A stretch of DNA of 62,057 bases from an uncultured Bacteroidales bacterium (GTDB lineage Bacteria; Bacteroidota; Bacteroidia; Bacteroidales; UBA932): the NCBI GenBank assembly GCA_944323805.1, contig CALUTW010000012.1, forward strand, positions 1 through 62,057, read 5' to 3'. Both the position numbers and the translations under genes were made by a program. Each line of letters begins with the position of its first letter. Positions within the stretch are counted from its first letter, which is position 1. The notes under the pieces were generated by a model that was not told where the DNA came from, made no database searches, and saw nothing but the letters and a program-made list of their open reading frames with translations. Below are positions 10,966 through 21,351 of the stretch, in pieces.

Positions 10966-11122
10966 AAATGAAAAAAATGCCCCTCCTCAAAAAAATTTGT
11001 ATTCAGAATGATTTTTATATGAGTGCTTACAAATCGGAATAATTCGGCCAGAATAACTTACAGTTTTTCCGGCATACTTTGTTTAAATCTTTATCCCGCG
11101 TCAGTTTTTAAGTTTGGCGATG

Positions 11123-11154
11123 TTTGGAATATTAATTTATTATTGCAAACTTTG
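11123..11154 (+). promoter_or_regulatory. promoter of the SusCD locus
   Basis: TTTG (11123-11126), 20 bp, then AAACTTTG (11147-11154), one base from the Bacteroidetes TAnnTTTG box with correct spacing. Transcription from about 11160 would leave a leader of about 120 nt before the SusC start. The stretch 10966-11122 holds no gene. A looser ATACTTTG lies near 11081 without a -33 partner. Confidence 0.5.
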
Positions 11155-11279
11155 CAGGCAATGCATAATAAAACGCCCGTTTAAATGTGCACAATCCAGT
11201 GCCCTCGGGAGAGGGTTGCAAAAGGCGTAGAAAATCGCAGAAACTTCTATTCAATATTTATGTTTAATTAAAATCGACT

Positions 11280-14200
11280 ATGGGAAAAATCAAAGTCTTT
11301 TTCACATTGGTGCTGATTTCGCTATCGCTTTCGCTGTCTGCGCAGGACATTACCGTCAGCGGACAGGTAACAGACGAAAGCACAGGAGAAGGGATCCCTT
11401 TTGCTTCTGTAGTTCTGCAGGGGTCGATGCATGGAGTCGCGACTGATGCAGATGGCGTCTTCTCAATCTCAGTACCGTCAGACGGTATCCTTGAAGTGAG
11501 TTCAATAGGATACCAGACCAGTACAGTTCCTGTAAACGGACAGACACGTATCGACGTCAGCCTTTCGACCGACGCCGAATTCATCGACGAGACGATAGTT
11601 GTCGCCTACGGTGTCCAGAAGAAGTCCTCATTTACCGGTGCTGCCGAACAGGTTAGCGGCGAGAAGCTTGAAAGGATGCAGACATCCAACATAAGCAAAT
11701 CCCTTGAAGGAGCTGTTGCAGGACTTCAGACCTCAAGCTCATCAGGAACTCCGGGATCGTCATCGAGCATCATCATCAGGGGACTCGGCTCAGTCTCTGC
11801 TTCCCAGGAGCCGCTTCTTGTTGTGGACGGCGTGCCGTATGAAGGCAGCCTCAACTCCATCGCTGCAAACGACATCGAATCATTGACAGTCCTTAAGGAC
11901 GCTGCCGCCAACTCCATGTACGGAGCCCGAGGCTCGAACGGTGTCATCATCATAACTACCAAACGCGGAACATCGGACAAGATAAGCATCACATTCGATG
12001 CAAAGGTCGGCGTCAATTCAAGGGCCGTACCTACATATGATATCATAACCGATCCGGCGGACTACTATGAAATGTCCTGGGAATCCATCAGGAACGCCGT
12101 ATACTATGCCGGGACAATGTCACTCGGACAGGCCAACCTGTATGCATCCGGAGCACTCGTGGACGACTACCTCGGAGGATACAATATCTTCAAGGGAGTT
12201 GAGAATGACGAGCTCATCGACCCTGCAACAGGGAAAATCTCGGTGTACGCGAGAGACCGCAAATGGACAGATGACTGGAACAAGGACATCTTCCGCAAGG
12301 GAATCAGACAGGAATACACCCTGACAGCCAGCGGCGGTTCGGAAAAGACCCAGGCATACATGTCAGTATCATACCTGAACGATGAGGGATATGTGCCGAA
12401 CTCAGGGTTCGACCGTATATCTGCCAGGGCAAAGATCGACCACAGCATAGGCAAATATATAAGGACAGGGCTCAACATATCCTACTCCAACACCACACAG
12501 GACATGTATTCCAGCACCGAAAGCCAGGGAGCGTACAGCAACCTGTTCATGTTCGGACAGAATATCGCCCCTATCTATCCTATATACCAGTATGACCTTA
12601 CAACCGGTGCACGCATGTACGGGCAGCACGGGGAAGACCTCTACGACTGGGGCGAAAGCCGTCCTTACGGAGCCAACTCCAACCCTTACGGACAGCTCAT
12701 GTCCTCCAAGAACAGGGTCATCTCCGACAACATCTCCTCAAGGGGATATGTAGAGGTACAGATACTCAAGGACCTCAAGTTCACGGCCAATATCGCATAC
12801 GACGTATTCGTGGACAACTATGACTACTACACCACCCCTGTCGGCGGAGATGCAGCCAACGTGAACGGCCGCGGCCAGCAGCAGACTCGAAGGTACTCTG
12901 CTCTGAATGCCAACCAGCTCATCAACTACAGCCCGACATTCGGGGACCATTCGCTCAATATCCTCATCGGACATGAGACGAAGAGCGACAAGTCATACCT
13001 TCTCTTCGGGGAAATGACAAACTACGTAGACCCGAATGTATCTGACTTCTCGAATGCAGTGACCTACCAGAACCTCAACTCGTACTCCTCAGGATACTTC
13101 CTTGAAGGTGTCTTCGGAAGGGCCGAGTACAACTACGCGAACAAGTATCTCTTCTCGGCCTCATACAGGGTCGACGGTTCATCAAGGTTTGCACCGGACA
13201 AGAGATGGGGAGACTTCTGGTCAGTGGGAGCATCCTGGAACATGAAGCAGGAGAACTTCCTGATCGGTGTCCCTGAGATCACATATCTGAGACTCAAGGC
13301 CAGCTACGGTACACAGGGTAACGACAACATCGGTGTGACCAAGGTATACGAGGACCTCTATAATGTAAACCGTGTCGACGGCCAGGCATCAATCGTCAAG
13401 GTATTCCGTGCCGCTCCGGATGTGACATGGGAGAAGTCCAACAACTTCAACGCAGGCTTCGAATCGAGATTCTTCGACAGGTTCTCGGTCAATGCGGACT
13501 TCTTCATAAAGGATACAAAGGACATGATCTACTACAGGCCGCTCGCGCCATCCCAGGGAGAGCCGGCATCACAGCTTGTCAACGACATGGACATGAGGAA
13601 CATCGGAGTTGAATTCGAGATAGATGTTGATCTCATCAAGACACAGAACGTATCTTGGACCCTGAACATCAACGGTACCCATTACCGCAACGCCATCACG
13701 AAACTTCCTACGGACGTACCTCAGGAAGGATATGCGACAGACTCGTATTTCAGGGAATTAGGACAGCCTCTCTATTCATTCTACCTGTATGAATGGAAAG
13801 GGGTCGACCCTGACACAGGACGTCCTCAATACGCGAAATACGATGAAGACGGGGAACTGACGATAGTCAACGAGACCACGGAAGCGACAAGAATCAAGAC
13901 AGGCAAGACTTCCATTCCTGACCTGTACGGAGGTATCTCGACCTTCCTGAATCTCTACGGATTCGACTTCAGCGCATCATTCGCATACCAGATAGGCGGA
14001 TGGACACTCGACTCCAACTATCAGAGCCTCATGGGCGGTGGAACAGCCGGTACCAACTGGCACAAGGACATATTCCGCCGCTGGACGCCGCAGAACAGGT
14101 ACACAGATGTTCCGAGGGTCGAGAACGGAGACCAGCAGAACAACCAGTCCTCGACAAGATTCCTGACGAACTCGTCATATATCAGCCTCAGGAACGTGAC

Positions 14201-14396
14201 CATCGGGTACACTTTCCCTAAGAGGATTACCGACAAGATTGCAATGCAGAATCTCAGGATATTCCTTACCGGGGACAACCTCTGGTATCTGTCCAAGAGA
14301 CGCGGTCTTGATGTCCGCCAGTCATTCAGCGGATCTACAGGCTTCACATATTCTGCACTCATGACAATTTCAGGCGGTGTCAGCATCACATTCTAA
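11280..14396 (+). CDS. SusC/RagA-type TonB-linked outer-membrane transporter
   Basis: A 1038-residue outer-membrane barrel that imports oligomers captured by its SusD partner, powered by TonB. Signal peptide (ending SLSAQ), then a carboxypeptidase-regulatory-like domain (about 25-100), the ETIVVAYGVQKKSS SusC signature, the plug domain (about 110-230: SIIIRGLGSVSASQEPLLVVDGVPY, ITTKRG) and the 22-strand barrel to the end. There is no N-terminal STN domain, so no sign of direct anti-sigma signalling. It heads a plus-strand run with SusD, two lipoproteins, a subtilase and a PorV/PorQ-type protein. The protease neighbour and lack of carbohydrate enzymes favour peptides as cargo (inference, by analogy with RagAB). 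Confidence 0.97.
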   Translation: MGKIKVFFTLVLISLSLSLSAQDITVSGQVTDESTGEGIPFASVVLQGSMHGVATDADGVFSISVPSDGILEVSSIGYQTSTVPVNGQTRIDVSLSTDAEFIDETIVVAYGVQKKSSFTGAAEQVSGEKLERMQTSNISKSLEGAVAGLQTSSSSGTPGSSSSIIIRGLGSVSASQEPLLVVDGVPYEGSLNSIAANDIESLTVLKDAAANSMYGARGSNGVIIITTKRGTSDKISITFDAKVGVNSRAVPTYDIITDPADYYEMSWESIRNAVYYAGTMSLGQANLYASGALVDDYLGGYNIFKGVENDELIDPATGKISVYARDRKWTDDWNKDIFRKGIRQEYTLTASGGSEKTQAYMSVSYLNDEGYVPNSGFDRISARAKIDHSIGKYIRTGLNISYSNTTQDMYSSTESQGAYSNLFMFGQNIAPIYPIYQYDLTTGARMYGQHGEDLYDWGESRPYGANSNPYGQLMSSKNRVISDNISSRGYVEVQILKDLKFTANIAYDVFVDNYDYYTTPVGGDAANVNGRGQQQTRRYSALNANQLINYSPTFGDHSLNILIGHETKSDKSYLLFGEMTNYVDPNVSDFSNAVTYQNLNSYSSGYFLEGVFGRAEYNYANKYLFSASYRVDGSSRFAPDKRWGDFWSVGASWNMKQENFLIGVPEITYLRLKASYGTQGNDNIGVTKVYEDLYNVNRVDGQASIVKVFRAAPDVTWEKSNNFNAGFESRFFDRFSVNADFFIKDTKDMIYYRPLAPSQGEPASQLVNDMDMRNIGVEFEIDVDLIKTQNVSWTLNINGTHYRNAITKLPTDVPQEGYATDSYFRELGQPLYSFYLYEWKGVDPDTGRPQYAKYDEDGELTIVNETTEATRIKTGKTSIPDLYGGISTFLNLYGFDFSASFAYQIGGWTLDSNYQSLMGGGTAGTNWHKDIFRRWTPQNRYTDVPRVENGDQQNNQSSTRFLTNSSYISLRNVTIGYTFPKRITDKIAMQNLRIFLTGDNLWYLSKRRGLDVRQSFSGSTGFTYSALMTISGGVSITF

Positions 14397-14417
14397 ATTA
14401 TCAGGAGGATGATAACA

Positions 14418-15944
14418 ATGAAAAGATTCAGCATACTGATCATCATAGCAGCGGCGCTGTCAGCAGCATCCTGCCAGAAGAGCTTTGATGTAGTCGATTC
14501 AGGATACCTCTCGGGCAGCCAGGCGACAGATATGGTAACCAACGACCCGGAATTCCTGAACACATACATACAGGGTCTCTATACATACATGGTGGAGTTC
14601 GGAAACTACAACTACTCCGGACACGACAACTTCGGCTTCCTGTCATGCATCATGATCACTGACTTCATGGGACAGGACATAGTATTTGCCGGGACAGAGA
14701 ACTGGGGAGCATTCGACTACCAGTTCGACTACGGGATGGCAGACTACATCAGGCCGTACCAGATGTGGGCAAACTACTATACGCTCATCAACAATGCAAA
14801 TGAGATAATCAACTTCTTCCAGGCAGGCCAGGACCCTACCGATGTCAATTCGAGAGGATATCTCGGACAGGCATACGCAATGAGGGCAATGTGCTACACG
14901 TATCTCGTGCAGCTCTTCCAGGACCCTCTTACTGAAGACAGTACTCCGGAGAACCTTGTCCTCAATCTCGATGGGCTCACAGTACCTATCTCATATGCCG
15001 AGAGAGACGGCGTGGATGAAGCCACCAAGCTCGACCACTCGGGAAGGAACACCCTTTCTACGGTAATGAGCCACATAGAGTACAACATCGAGCAGTCCCT
15101 CAAGCTTCTTGACGGATACACAAGGAAGGCCAAGAACGAGATCGACCTGTCGGTAGCACAGGGAATCGCCGCAAGATACTACCTCCTGACCCAGCAGTGG
15201 GAGAAGGCCGCCGAGGTGGCAAAGGCCGCTCGCCAGGGCTATACAATCATGGACCAGACAAGGCTTCATGAAGGTTTCATGGAGATAAATGACGCGACCG
15301 TAATGTGGGGCTTCAACCACACGACCGAGACCCAGACCACATATGCTTCGTTCTCATCACACATGAGCAACGAATGCGAAGGGTACAGCGGACTCGCACA
15401 GCCGGTAAAATGCATCGACAAGAATCTCTATGACCAGATTCCGAGCTCCGACTACCGCAAAGACCTGTTCAACGGGCCGGACGGAGACCCTAATGCAGAA
15501 ACAAGAGGAGGCACATGGGCATATGCGGCGCGCAAGTTCGGATTCATGGACCAGTGGCTGCAGGACTATATCTACATGAGGTCTGAAGAGATGTATCTCA
15601 TAGAGGCTGAAGCATACGCCCGCCAGGGACGCACTGCGGAAGCTACAACAGTAATGACTGAGCTCATGGCCCAGAGAGACCCTCAGTGGGACGGAGGTGT
15701 CTCAGTCGAGGACATCCTGCTCCAGAGGAGAATCGAGCTCTGGGGAGAAGGATTCCAGTTCTACGACCTCAGAAGGAATGCCAAGCCTTGCATAAGGGTA
15801 TACGATGACAGCAACCATGCGACATGGGCATACTTCGATGTTCCGGCTCATCATAGCCGCTGGATGTTCCAGATACCGACAAGTGAGATTGACCAGAACC
15901 CAGAACTTGCAAAAGACCCGCAGAACCCGCTCGAGGAGCTGTAG
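14418..15944 (+). CDS. SusD/RagB-type substrate-binding lipoprotein
   Basis: This is the outer-membrane lipoprotein that closes over SusC as a lid. About 508 residues: lipobox AASC, then QKSFDVVDSGYLSG, the helical TPR-type N-terminal half (MWANYYTLINNANEIINFF, RGYLGQAYAMRAMCYTYLVQLFQDP) and the C-terminal segment IYMRSEEMYLIEAEAYARQG...RRIELWGEGFQFYDLRR, all diagnostic. An upstream ATG at 14409 overlaps a good AGGAGG (14403-14408); the ATG at 14418 lies 9 nt beyond it and is the better start. It lies 21 bp after susC. A decayed copy is found at 7003-7495. Confidence 0.96.
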   Translation: MKRFSILIIIAAALSAASCQKSFDVVDSGYLSGSQATDMVTNDPEFLNTYIQGLYTYMVEFGNYNYSGHDNFGFLSCIMITDFMGQDIVFAGTENWGAFDYQFDYGMADYIRPYQMWANYYTLINNANEIINFFQAGQDPTDVNSRGYLGQAYAMRAMCYTYLVQLFQDPLTEDSTPENLVLNLDGLTVPISYAERDGVDEATKLDHSGRNTLSTVMSHIEYNIEQSLKLLDGYTRKAKNEIDLSVAQGIAARYYLLTQQWEKAAEVAKAARQGYTIMDQTRLHEGFMEINDATVMWGFNHTTETQTTYASFSSHMSNECEGYSGLAQPVKCIDKNLYDQIPSSDYRKDLFNGPDGDPNAETRGGTWAYAARKFGFMDQWLQDYIYMRSEEMYLIEAEAYARQGRTAEATTVMTELMAQRDPQWDGGVSVEDILLQRRIELWGEGFQFYDLRRNAKPCIRVYDDSNHATWAYFDVPAHHSRWMFQIPTSEIDQNPELAKDPQNPLEEL

Positions 15945-15970
15945 CAGACTTTGCATGACGACTAAAATCA

Positions 15971-16825
15971 ATGGATATGAAGAACACATATAAATACATC
16001 CCGGCAATGCTTCTGGCTGTCGCAGCCATTTCATGCAACACGCTGGAAAAAGACGAGGTCGAGGCATCATTCACTCCGAAAGGCAGTCTTCCGACTGTCT
16101 CGGATGTGAAGCTGATCTCAGTCGATGAATATGCAGGAGAGGCTGTTGTGGAAGCCACATTCTCCGGCATCACTTCCGACATGGAAAACCTTGAGATAGG
16201 ATTTGTCGCATCCGACGAATACTCCATGTCAGCCACCACCAACAAAGGAAGTACATATCTGGTACGTCGTCCTAAGGATGGCACTTACCAGGGTACGGTA
16301 TCGGTATCGGCCGGCGTGCCGAACTACATCGTTGCGATGGCTGCATGCGATGACGGGGCAGTATATTCCCGCAAACTCTCTCTCGATGTACCGGATGTGC
16401 CTTGGCAGTATAAGGTAGGCAGCGAATATGCCGGTGTCGTGACGAACGAGAAAGGCGATACGGAATACAACCATTCTGTGACTCTGTCTTTCTCCGAGGA
16501 CTACAGCAGGCTTACAGTCACAGGCATCGACCCTTACCTGAGAGCCAACTATCCTGATGATGCACCTAATACCGCCACAGGAAATGTCGACCTTGTCAAC
16601 AGGACAGTGACATTTACCTGCAGTACCAACGGTGTGAACATCAGCTCCAGCCCTTACTTCCTGTACCCTATCGACAGGATAGAAGATGACCAGTACATGC
16701 GTGCGGATGCGCTTGTCCTCACATTCAACGATGACGCAAGCGAGCTTCATTTCGCGAAATTCGGTCTTATCGGTGACGGGTCACTGGTGGAAGTATATAA
16801 TGAATTCACTTTGGAGGAGAACTAA
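15971..16825 (+). CDS. SusCD-associated surface lipoprotein
   Basis: A 284-residue lipoprotein with lipobox AISC (Cys near residue 24) followed by NTLEKDE, an acidic export signal. An N-terminal beta-sandwich-like unit (about 40-140) is followed by a C-terminal domain (about 145-284) with repeated hydrophobic strands. No catalytic motif is visible. Its position right after SusD, with 26 and 14 bp gaps, is that of the SusE/SusF-type accessory binding lipoproteins, though sequence similarity to those is not evident to me. A second in-frame ATG lies two codons in. Confidence 0.75.
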   Translation: MDMKNTYKYIPAMLLAVAAISCNTLEKDEVEASFTPKGSLPTVSDVKLISVDEYAGEAVVEATFSGITSDMENLEIGFVASDEYSMSATTNKGSTYLVRRPKDGTYQGTVSVSAGVPNYIVAMAACDDGAVYSRKLSLDVPDVPWQYKVGSEYAGVVTNEKGDTEYNHSVTLSFSEDYSRLTVTGIDPYLRANYPDDAPNTATGNVDLVNRTVTFTCSTNGVNISSSPYFLYPIDRIEDDQYMRADALVLTFNDDASELHFAKFGLIGDGSLVEVYNEFTLEEN

Positions 16826-16839
16826 AGATTTGAACTGCA

Positions 16840-18642
16840 ATGAAAATTAAAGGACTATTTACAATATTCGCAACGGTTGCAGCTCTGGCTTTTGCCGCAG
16901 GCTGCAGCACAGAAGAAGAGTTTGGCCCTGAAAGAACCGTTGTAGACCAGAATGACATCGTCTTCGAAGTATCGGTCGCAAGCGAGTCATATGACAGGGT
17001 AACCGTCGACGTAAGCCATAACGGCGGCGACAGGGAGACTTACTGCGTATTCTGCTACAACGATGTGGACACCCCGGTTGAAGATGCAATCAACAGGAAG
17101 GTGGCAGAACTCACAAACTCTGAGAAAGGCCTTGCATCAGCACTTACCAACGGCAACAACCATGTAAGTGTCATTGCAGACCTCGATGACGAGAGCCAGT
17201 ACAGATTTGTAGTATTCGGACTCAACAGCGACGGGACAACATACGGCATCCCGGCCACTGCGGATTTCACGACCACAAAGGCTCCGCTGATATTCACAGT
17301 GACAGTCAGCGAAATCGAGGAAAGGTCGGCTGTCGCTTCCGTAGTATCCACCGGCGATGAATCAGATACATGGCACCTGTTCTGGACGACCGATATCGAG
17401 TCTCCGGTAGAGGATCTCATCGATGCTGAAATGGAGAAGCTTGCAGGGAACTATGCCGGCCAGCTCCACACTGAGAACGATGAGATAGAGATCACAGGCC
17501 TTACAGCCGGCACGGAATACCGTGCAGTCGTATTCGGCATCGACACTGAGGTTGAAGAAGGGGAAGAGACTGTTGTCGGCACTGCCGGCAATGTCATCTT
17601 CGGCACCGTACCGGTATTCGGGGAAAACCAGGAGTGGAAGGTCGAATACAAGGGCAAGGAAATCGATGCCGAGACAAATGCTGTCCTCGAGACAATATCC
17701 GTGACAGTACCGGAAGGCACCAGATGGGCATATGTCTCTACTACAAGGGACGTATTCAGGACTGATTTCAAGAGTTCATACCAGACTCTCATCGAGACCT
17801 ATGTCAACGACCTGACAGAAAACTACGGCATTGAAATCTGGCAGGAAGAAGAGCTTACGGTACTTGGAAGCGATGACATACTCAACACTGTTTTCGAGGA
17901 TGACACATATATCATCGCCGTCTTCGGAATCTCCGTAAACGGCAACATGTCAGGAAACTATGCAACAGTAGAATTCACTGCCGACATGCTCGACTTCGAA
18001 GGCTCCGATGACTACAAGTCATGGGTCGGATACTGGAGAATCGAGGATGAGAATGAAGTCGGATTCGACATAACAATCCTGCCATACGTGACAGATGCAG
18101 TGTATGCAGGTGGAACAGAAGGCACAGCAGAGGGAGATGAAGAGGAAGAAGTGACTGCCCCGGTACCACAATACCTGATGTACGGCTGGGAAGCAGAATC
18201 AGGGCTCGGGGAAATAGCTCCTGTCACACTCGCATACGACAGTGAGACAAAAGAACTCATGTTCCTCCCTGCCGAGAATATCACGATGGTAACCCTCTCC
18301 GACGGACTGTCAGCATCGATATGTTTCGGAGGCTCCGGCGGACAGTACCTGTTCACACCTGACATACTTGCAGTAGCGAAAGCGAGCGGTGCCGGTGCTG
18401 CACAGGTAACAATCGGGGATGAAGCTGCCGGGAAGCAGGGCATGGAGACAATGCAGTACTATGGCGCAGCCGGCGGATCGCTGTATGTCTTCTCTGACCC
18501 GGAGACTCTGCCTGTATTCCCGATGACAATGAGCAAAATGAGCGAAGCCGGGACAACAGGTCTTGCAGGAATGAGCACTCCGGCATATGCAGGTCATCCG
18601 GTGCTGAAAACAACCGGGACAAAAACACTATCCGCAAGATAG
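16840..18642 (+). CDS. large surface lipoprotein with FN3-like repeats
   Basis: A 600-residue lipoprotein (lipobox AAGC, then STEEE). At least three FN3-like units follow (about 38-155, 158-270, 280-395), each with a YRFVVFGL / YRAVVFGI / YIIAVFGI strand near its end and a shared DTPVEDAI / ESPVEDLI segment. A C-terminal domain (about 400-560) begins WVGYWRIEDENEVGF, and a low-complexity Ala/Thr/Gly-rich tail follows. This tail recurs in the remnant at 6813-7002. No enzyme motif. It is the fourth gene of the SusCD run and probably a surface ligand-binding protein. Confidence 0.78.
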   Translation: MKIKGLFTIFATVAALAFAAGCSTEEEFGPERTVVDQNDIVFEVSVASESYDRVTVDVSHNGGDRETYCVFCYNDVDTPVEDAINRKVAELTNSEKGLASALTNGNNHVSVIADLDDESQYRFVVFGLNSDGTTYGIPATADFTTTKAPLIFTVTVSEIEERSAVASVVSTGDESDTWHLFWTTDIESPVEDLIDAEMEKLAGNYAGQLHTENDEIEITGLTAGTEYRAVVFGIDTEVEEGEETVVGTAGNVIFGTVPVFGENQEWKVEYKGKEIDAETNAVLETISVTVPEGTRWAYVSTTRDVFRTDFKSSYQTLIETYVNDLTENYGIEIWQEEELTVLGSDDILNTVFEDDTYIIAVFGISVNGNMSGNYATVEFTADMLDFEGSDDYKSWVGYWRIEDENEVGFDITILPYVTDAVYAGGTEGTAEGDEEEEVTAPVPQYLMYGWEAESGLGEIAPVTLAYDSETKELMFLPAENITMVTLSDGLSASICFGGSGGQYLFTPDILAVAKASGAGAAQVTIGDEAAGKQGMETMQYYGAAGGSLYVFSDPETLPVFPMTMSKMSEAGTTGLAGMSTPAYAGHPVLKTTGTKTLSAR

Positions 18643-18672
18643 TCTTCGGACGGAAATATAACAGACTTAATT

Positions 18673-21336
18673 ATGAAGATAAAATATTTGATTATCAGCG
18701 CGGCCATCTGCATGCTTGCAGGATGCCAGAGCGATTTCAAGGAGACTGTGCACCAGAAGCCTGGCTCAGGGATGAACGTCCCTGAGCAGGGTGCAGTCCC
18801 TGGTGTAGTACGTATCAAAGTCTCCGAGGAACTCTCGGGCCGGCTTCTTGCATCCGCGGATGCGACAGGCAAGGTTGCCGAACCGGAGAAGGCGGGACTC
18901 TCTCTGTCGGGACTGGAGATAAAATCCGTCCGTACCACCTTCCACATAGGAGGCAAATTCGAGAAGAGACAGCGCAAGGCAGGTCTGCACAGATGGTTCA
19001 CAGTGGAGTTCAATGAAAACACCTCGGTAACAAAGGCAGTAAGCAAGGCATCCTCGGCATCAGGTGTTGAATTCAGCGAGCCAGTCCTCAAGGTAAAGTC
19101 GACTGTTGCAATGAACGACCCGAGACTCTCTGAGCAGTGGCATTACAACAACACCGGAGAGAACGGCTTTACAGAAGGTGTCGACATGGGTCTGCAGGAC
19201 GCATGGGATTCATACGGATATTTCGGAGGAGATAATGTAATCGTGGCAATCATCGACAGCGGTGTGGACTATGAGCATGAAGACCTTGCAGGCAACATCT
19301 GGGTCAACGAGGCCGAGCTCAACGGACAGCCGGGAGTCGATGATGACGGCAACGGATACATCGATGACATCCACGGATACAATTTCGTAGTAGGATCAAA
19401 CGGTGCAATCCATCCTGAAGACCATGGTACGCATGTAGCCGGGACAGTTGCAGCAGTCAACAACAACGGGAAAGGCGTTGCAGGTGTCGCAGGAGGAAAC
19501 TCACAGGAAGGACAGAAAGGGGCGCAGCTCATGTGCCTGCAGATGATGGATGATAGGTATGATTCCATGTCTGACATTGCAGAGGTGTTCCAGTATGCGG
19601 CCGACAACGGAGCCAATATAGCCCAGAACAGCTGGGGATATGAGGTATCTCCAAGCTACATGCCGCAGTCAGATGCGCTTGCAATCGACTACTTCATAGA
19701 CAATGCAGGATGCGATGAAGACGGCAACCAGCTTGAAGAGAGCCCGATGAAAGGCGGAGTAGTGATATTTGCCGCCGGAAACGAGGAGATGAACTATTCA
19801 TATCCTCCAGGCTATGAGAGAGTGATTGCAGTTGCTGCAATCGGGCCTACAGGAAAGGCTGCATACTATACCAACTACGGAGACTGGGTGGACGTAGCCG
19901 CTCCGGGAGGAGACCAGAGGGAGAACGGGAACGAAGGAGGAGTGCTCAGTACTCTCCCGAACAATACCTATGGCTTCATGCAGGGGACTTCCATGGCATG
20001 TCCTCATGTATCAGGACTTGCAGCCCTCGTACTCTCAGGAATGGGTGGCCCGGGATACACGAATGACGATCTTTTCGAGACCATCATCAACAGCACTGAC
20101 GAGAGCATCTACGAGTACAATCCGGACATGGAAGGAATGCTCGGAAGCGGAATGATAGATGCAACAAGGGCACTTGCCTCATTCAGTACCGAACCGCCTG
20201 AGGCAGTAAGCCATCTCGAGGCTGAAGTGACATCGAACATCATCTCGATTACCGCAGACGTACCTGCTGACCCGGACAACGGTACGGCGTTCTACTACAA
20301 TGTATACTACAGCACCGAGGAATTCACGGCAGAAGAAAAGGACAATGTGGACTCCGAGAGATTCACAATATCCAGCCTCGAGTCCGATGAAGACGGCAAC
20401 AGGACATTCACATTGAGCGGGCTCAAGTTCGAGACGACATATTATTATGCTGTCTCTGCAAGTGACTTCGCAAGAAATGAATCCCCGCTTTCCGAGGTCA
20501 AGAGCATCAGGACAGGCGTCAACAATGCACCTGAAGTCACAGTTGCTGTGACACAGCCTCTCAACATTGCTGCAGCCGAGACCAGGACAATAAGCGTCTC
20601 TGCAACCGACCCGGACGGGCATGAGGTAAGCCTCAGACTCAAGAACAATGACAACAGGGCTGTCACATTCAGCAGCTCAGGCGGGTCAGGTACAGTTACC
20701 ATCAACGCGCTCCAGTCGGCCATAGGAACTTTCGAGTTCACTGTTGTCGCCGAAGATGAATACGGCGCAAGAAGCGACGAGGAGACTGTAAAGTATACGA
20801 TACTTCCGAACAAGACTCCGGAGGTAACAGGGGAAATTGCCGACCAGTATATCAACGGCATCGGGGAATCCGTCAGCCTTTCAGTGGCTGAATATTTCGC
20901 GGACCCTGACAAGGAGACTCTTTCCATACTGGCTTCCGTATCCGACAGGAGCATAGTTTCGTACTCTTTTGCCGACGGTGTCATCACACTGACAGGAAAG
21001 GCTCCGGGACATGCTGACGTGGAACTCTCTGCGACAGATGCCAGAGGAGCCCATGTAAAGGCCGGATTCACAGTGTACGTAAGGGACAACTCAAGGTCCT
21101 TCGACCTCTACCCTACCCCGGTAGTCAGCACTGTAAACATCCGCACTCCGGAAGAGGGATTCTACAATGTAAGCATCAGCTCTTCGACAGGTGCCGAGAT
21201 ATATTCAGAGACAGAAAAGATATCATTTGCAGAACCACTTGCAATCGATATGTCAAAGAGCGCCCCTGGGCAGTACATGCTTACGCTCACTTACCCGGAC
21301 GGACACTCCGAGAAGAAGTCATTCGTTAAACTTTAG
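18673..21336 (+). CDS. S8 protease with T9SS C-terminal domain
   Basis: An 887-residue subtilase. Order: lipobox LAGC (Cys18); propeptide (about 40-145); catalytic domain with Asp195 (AIIDSGVD), His251 (HGTHVAGTVA) and Ser near 440 (QGTSMACPHVSG), and the same GVDDDGNGYIDD calcium-type stretch as its paralogue; one FN3-like domain (about 505-615); cadherin/Ig-like repeats (about 620-805); and a type A T9SS domain from SFDLYPTPVVSTVNI to SFVKL. A lipobox and a T9SS signal in one protein is unusual. A PorV/PorQ-type gene lies 15 bp downstream. It likely releases peptides at the surface for the SusCD pair (inference). Confidence 0.94.
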   Translation: MKIKYLIISAAICMLAGCQSDFKETVHQKPGSGMNVPEQGAVPGVVRIKVSEELSGRLLASADATGKVAEPEKAGLSLSGLEIKSVRTTFHIGGKFEKRQRKAGLHRWFTVEFNENTSVTKAVSKASSASGVEFSEPVLKVKSTVAMNDPRLSEQWHYNNTGENGFTEGVDMGLQDAWDSYGYFGGDNVIVAIIDSGVDYEHEDLAGNIWVNEAELNGQPGVDDDGNGYIDDIHGYNFVVGSNGAIHPEDHGTHVAGTVAAVNNNGKGVAGVAGGNSQEGQKGAQLMCLQMMDDRYDSMSDIAEVFQYAADNGANIAQNSWGYEVSPSYMPQSDALAIDYFIDNAGCDEDGNQLEESPMKGGVVIFAAGNEEMNYSYPPGYERVIAVAAIGPTGKAAYYTNYGDWVDVAAPGGDQRENGNEGGVLSTLPNNTYGFMQGTSMACPHVSGLAALVLSGMGGPGYTNDDLFETIINSTDESIYEYNPDMEGMLGSGMIDATRALASFSTEPPEAVSHLEAEVTSNIISITADVPADPDNGTAFYYNVYYSTEEFTAEEKDNVDSERFTISSLESDEDGNRTFTLSGLKFETTYYYAVSASDFARNESPLSEVKSIRTGVNNAPEVTVAVTQPLNIAAAETRTISVSATDPDGHEVSLRLKNNDNRAVTFSSSGGSGTVTINALQSAIGTFEFTVVAEDEYGARSDEETVKYTILPNKTPEVTGEIADQYINGIGESVSLSVAEYFADPDKETLSILASVSDRSIVSYSFADGVITLTGKAPGHADVELSATDARGAHVKAGFTVYVRDNSRSFDLYPTPVVSTVNIRTPEEGFYNVSISSSTGAEIYSETEKISFAEPLAIDMSKSAPGQYMLTLTYPDGHSEKKSFVKL

Positions 21337-21351
21337 CATTGGATATAACAG

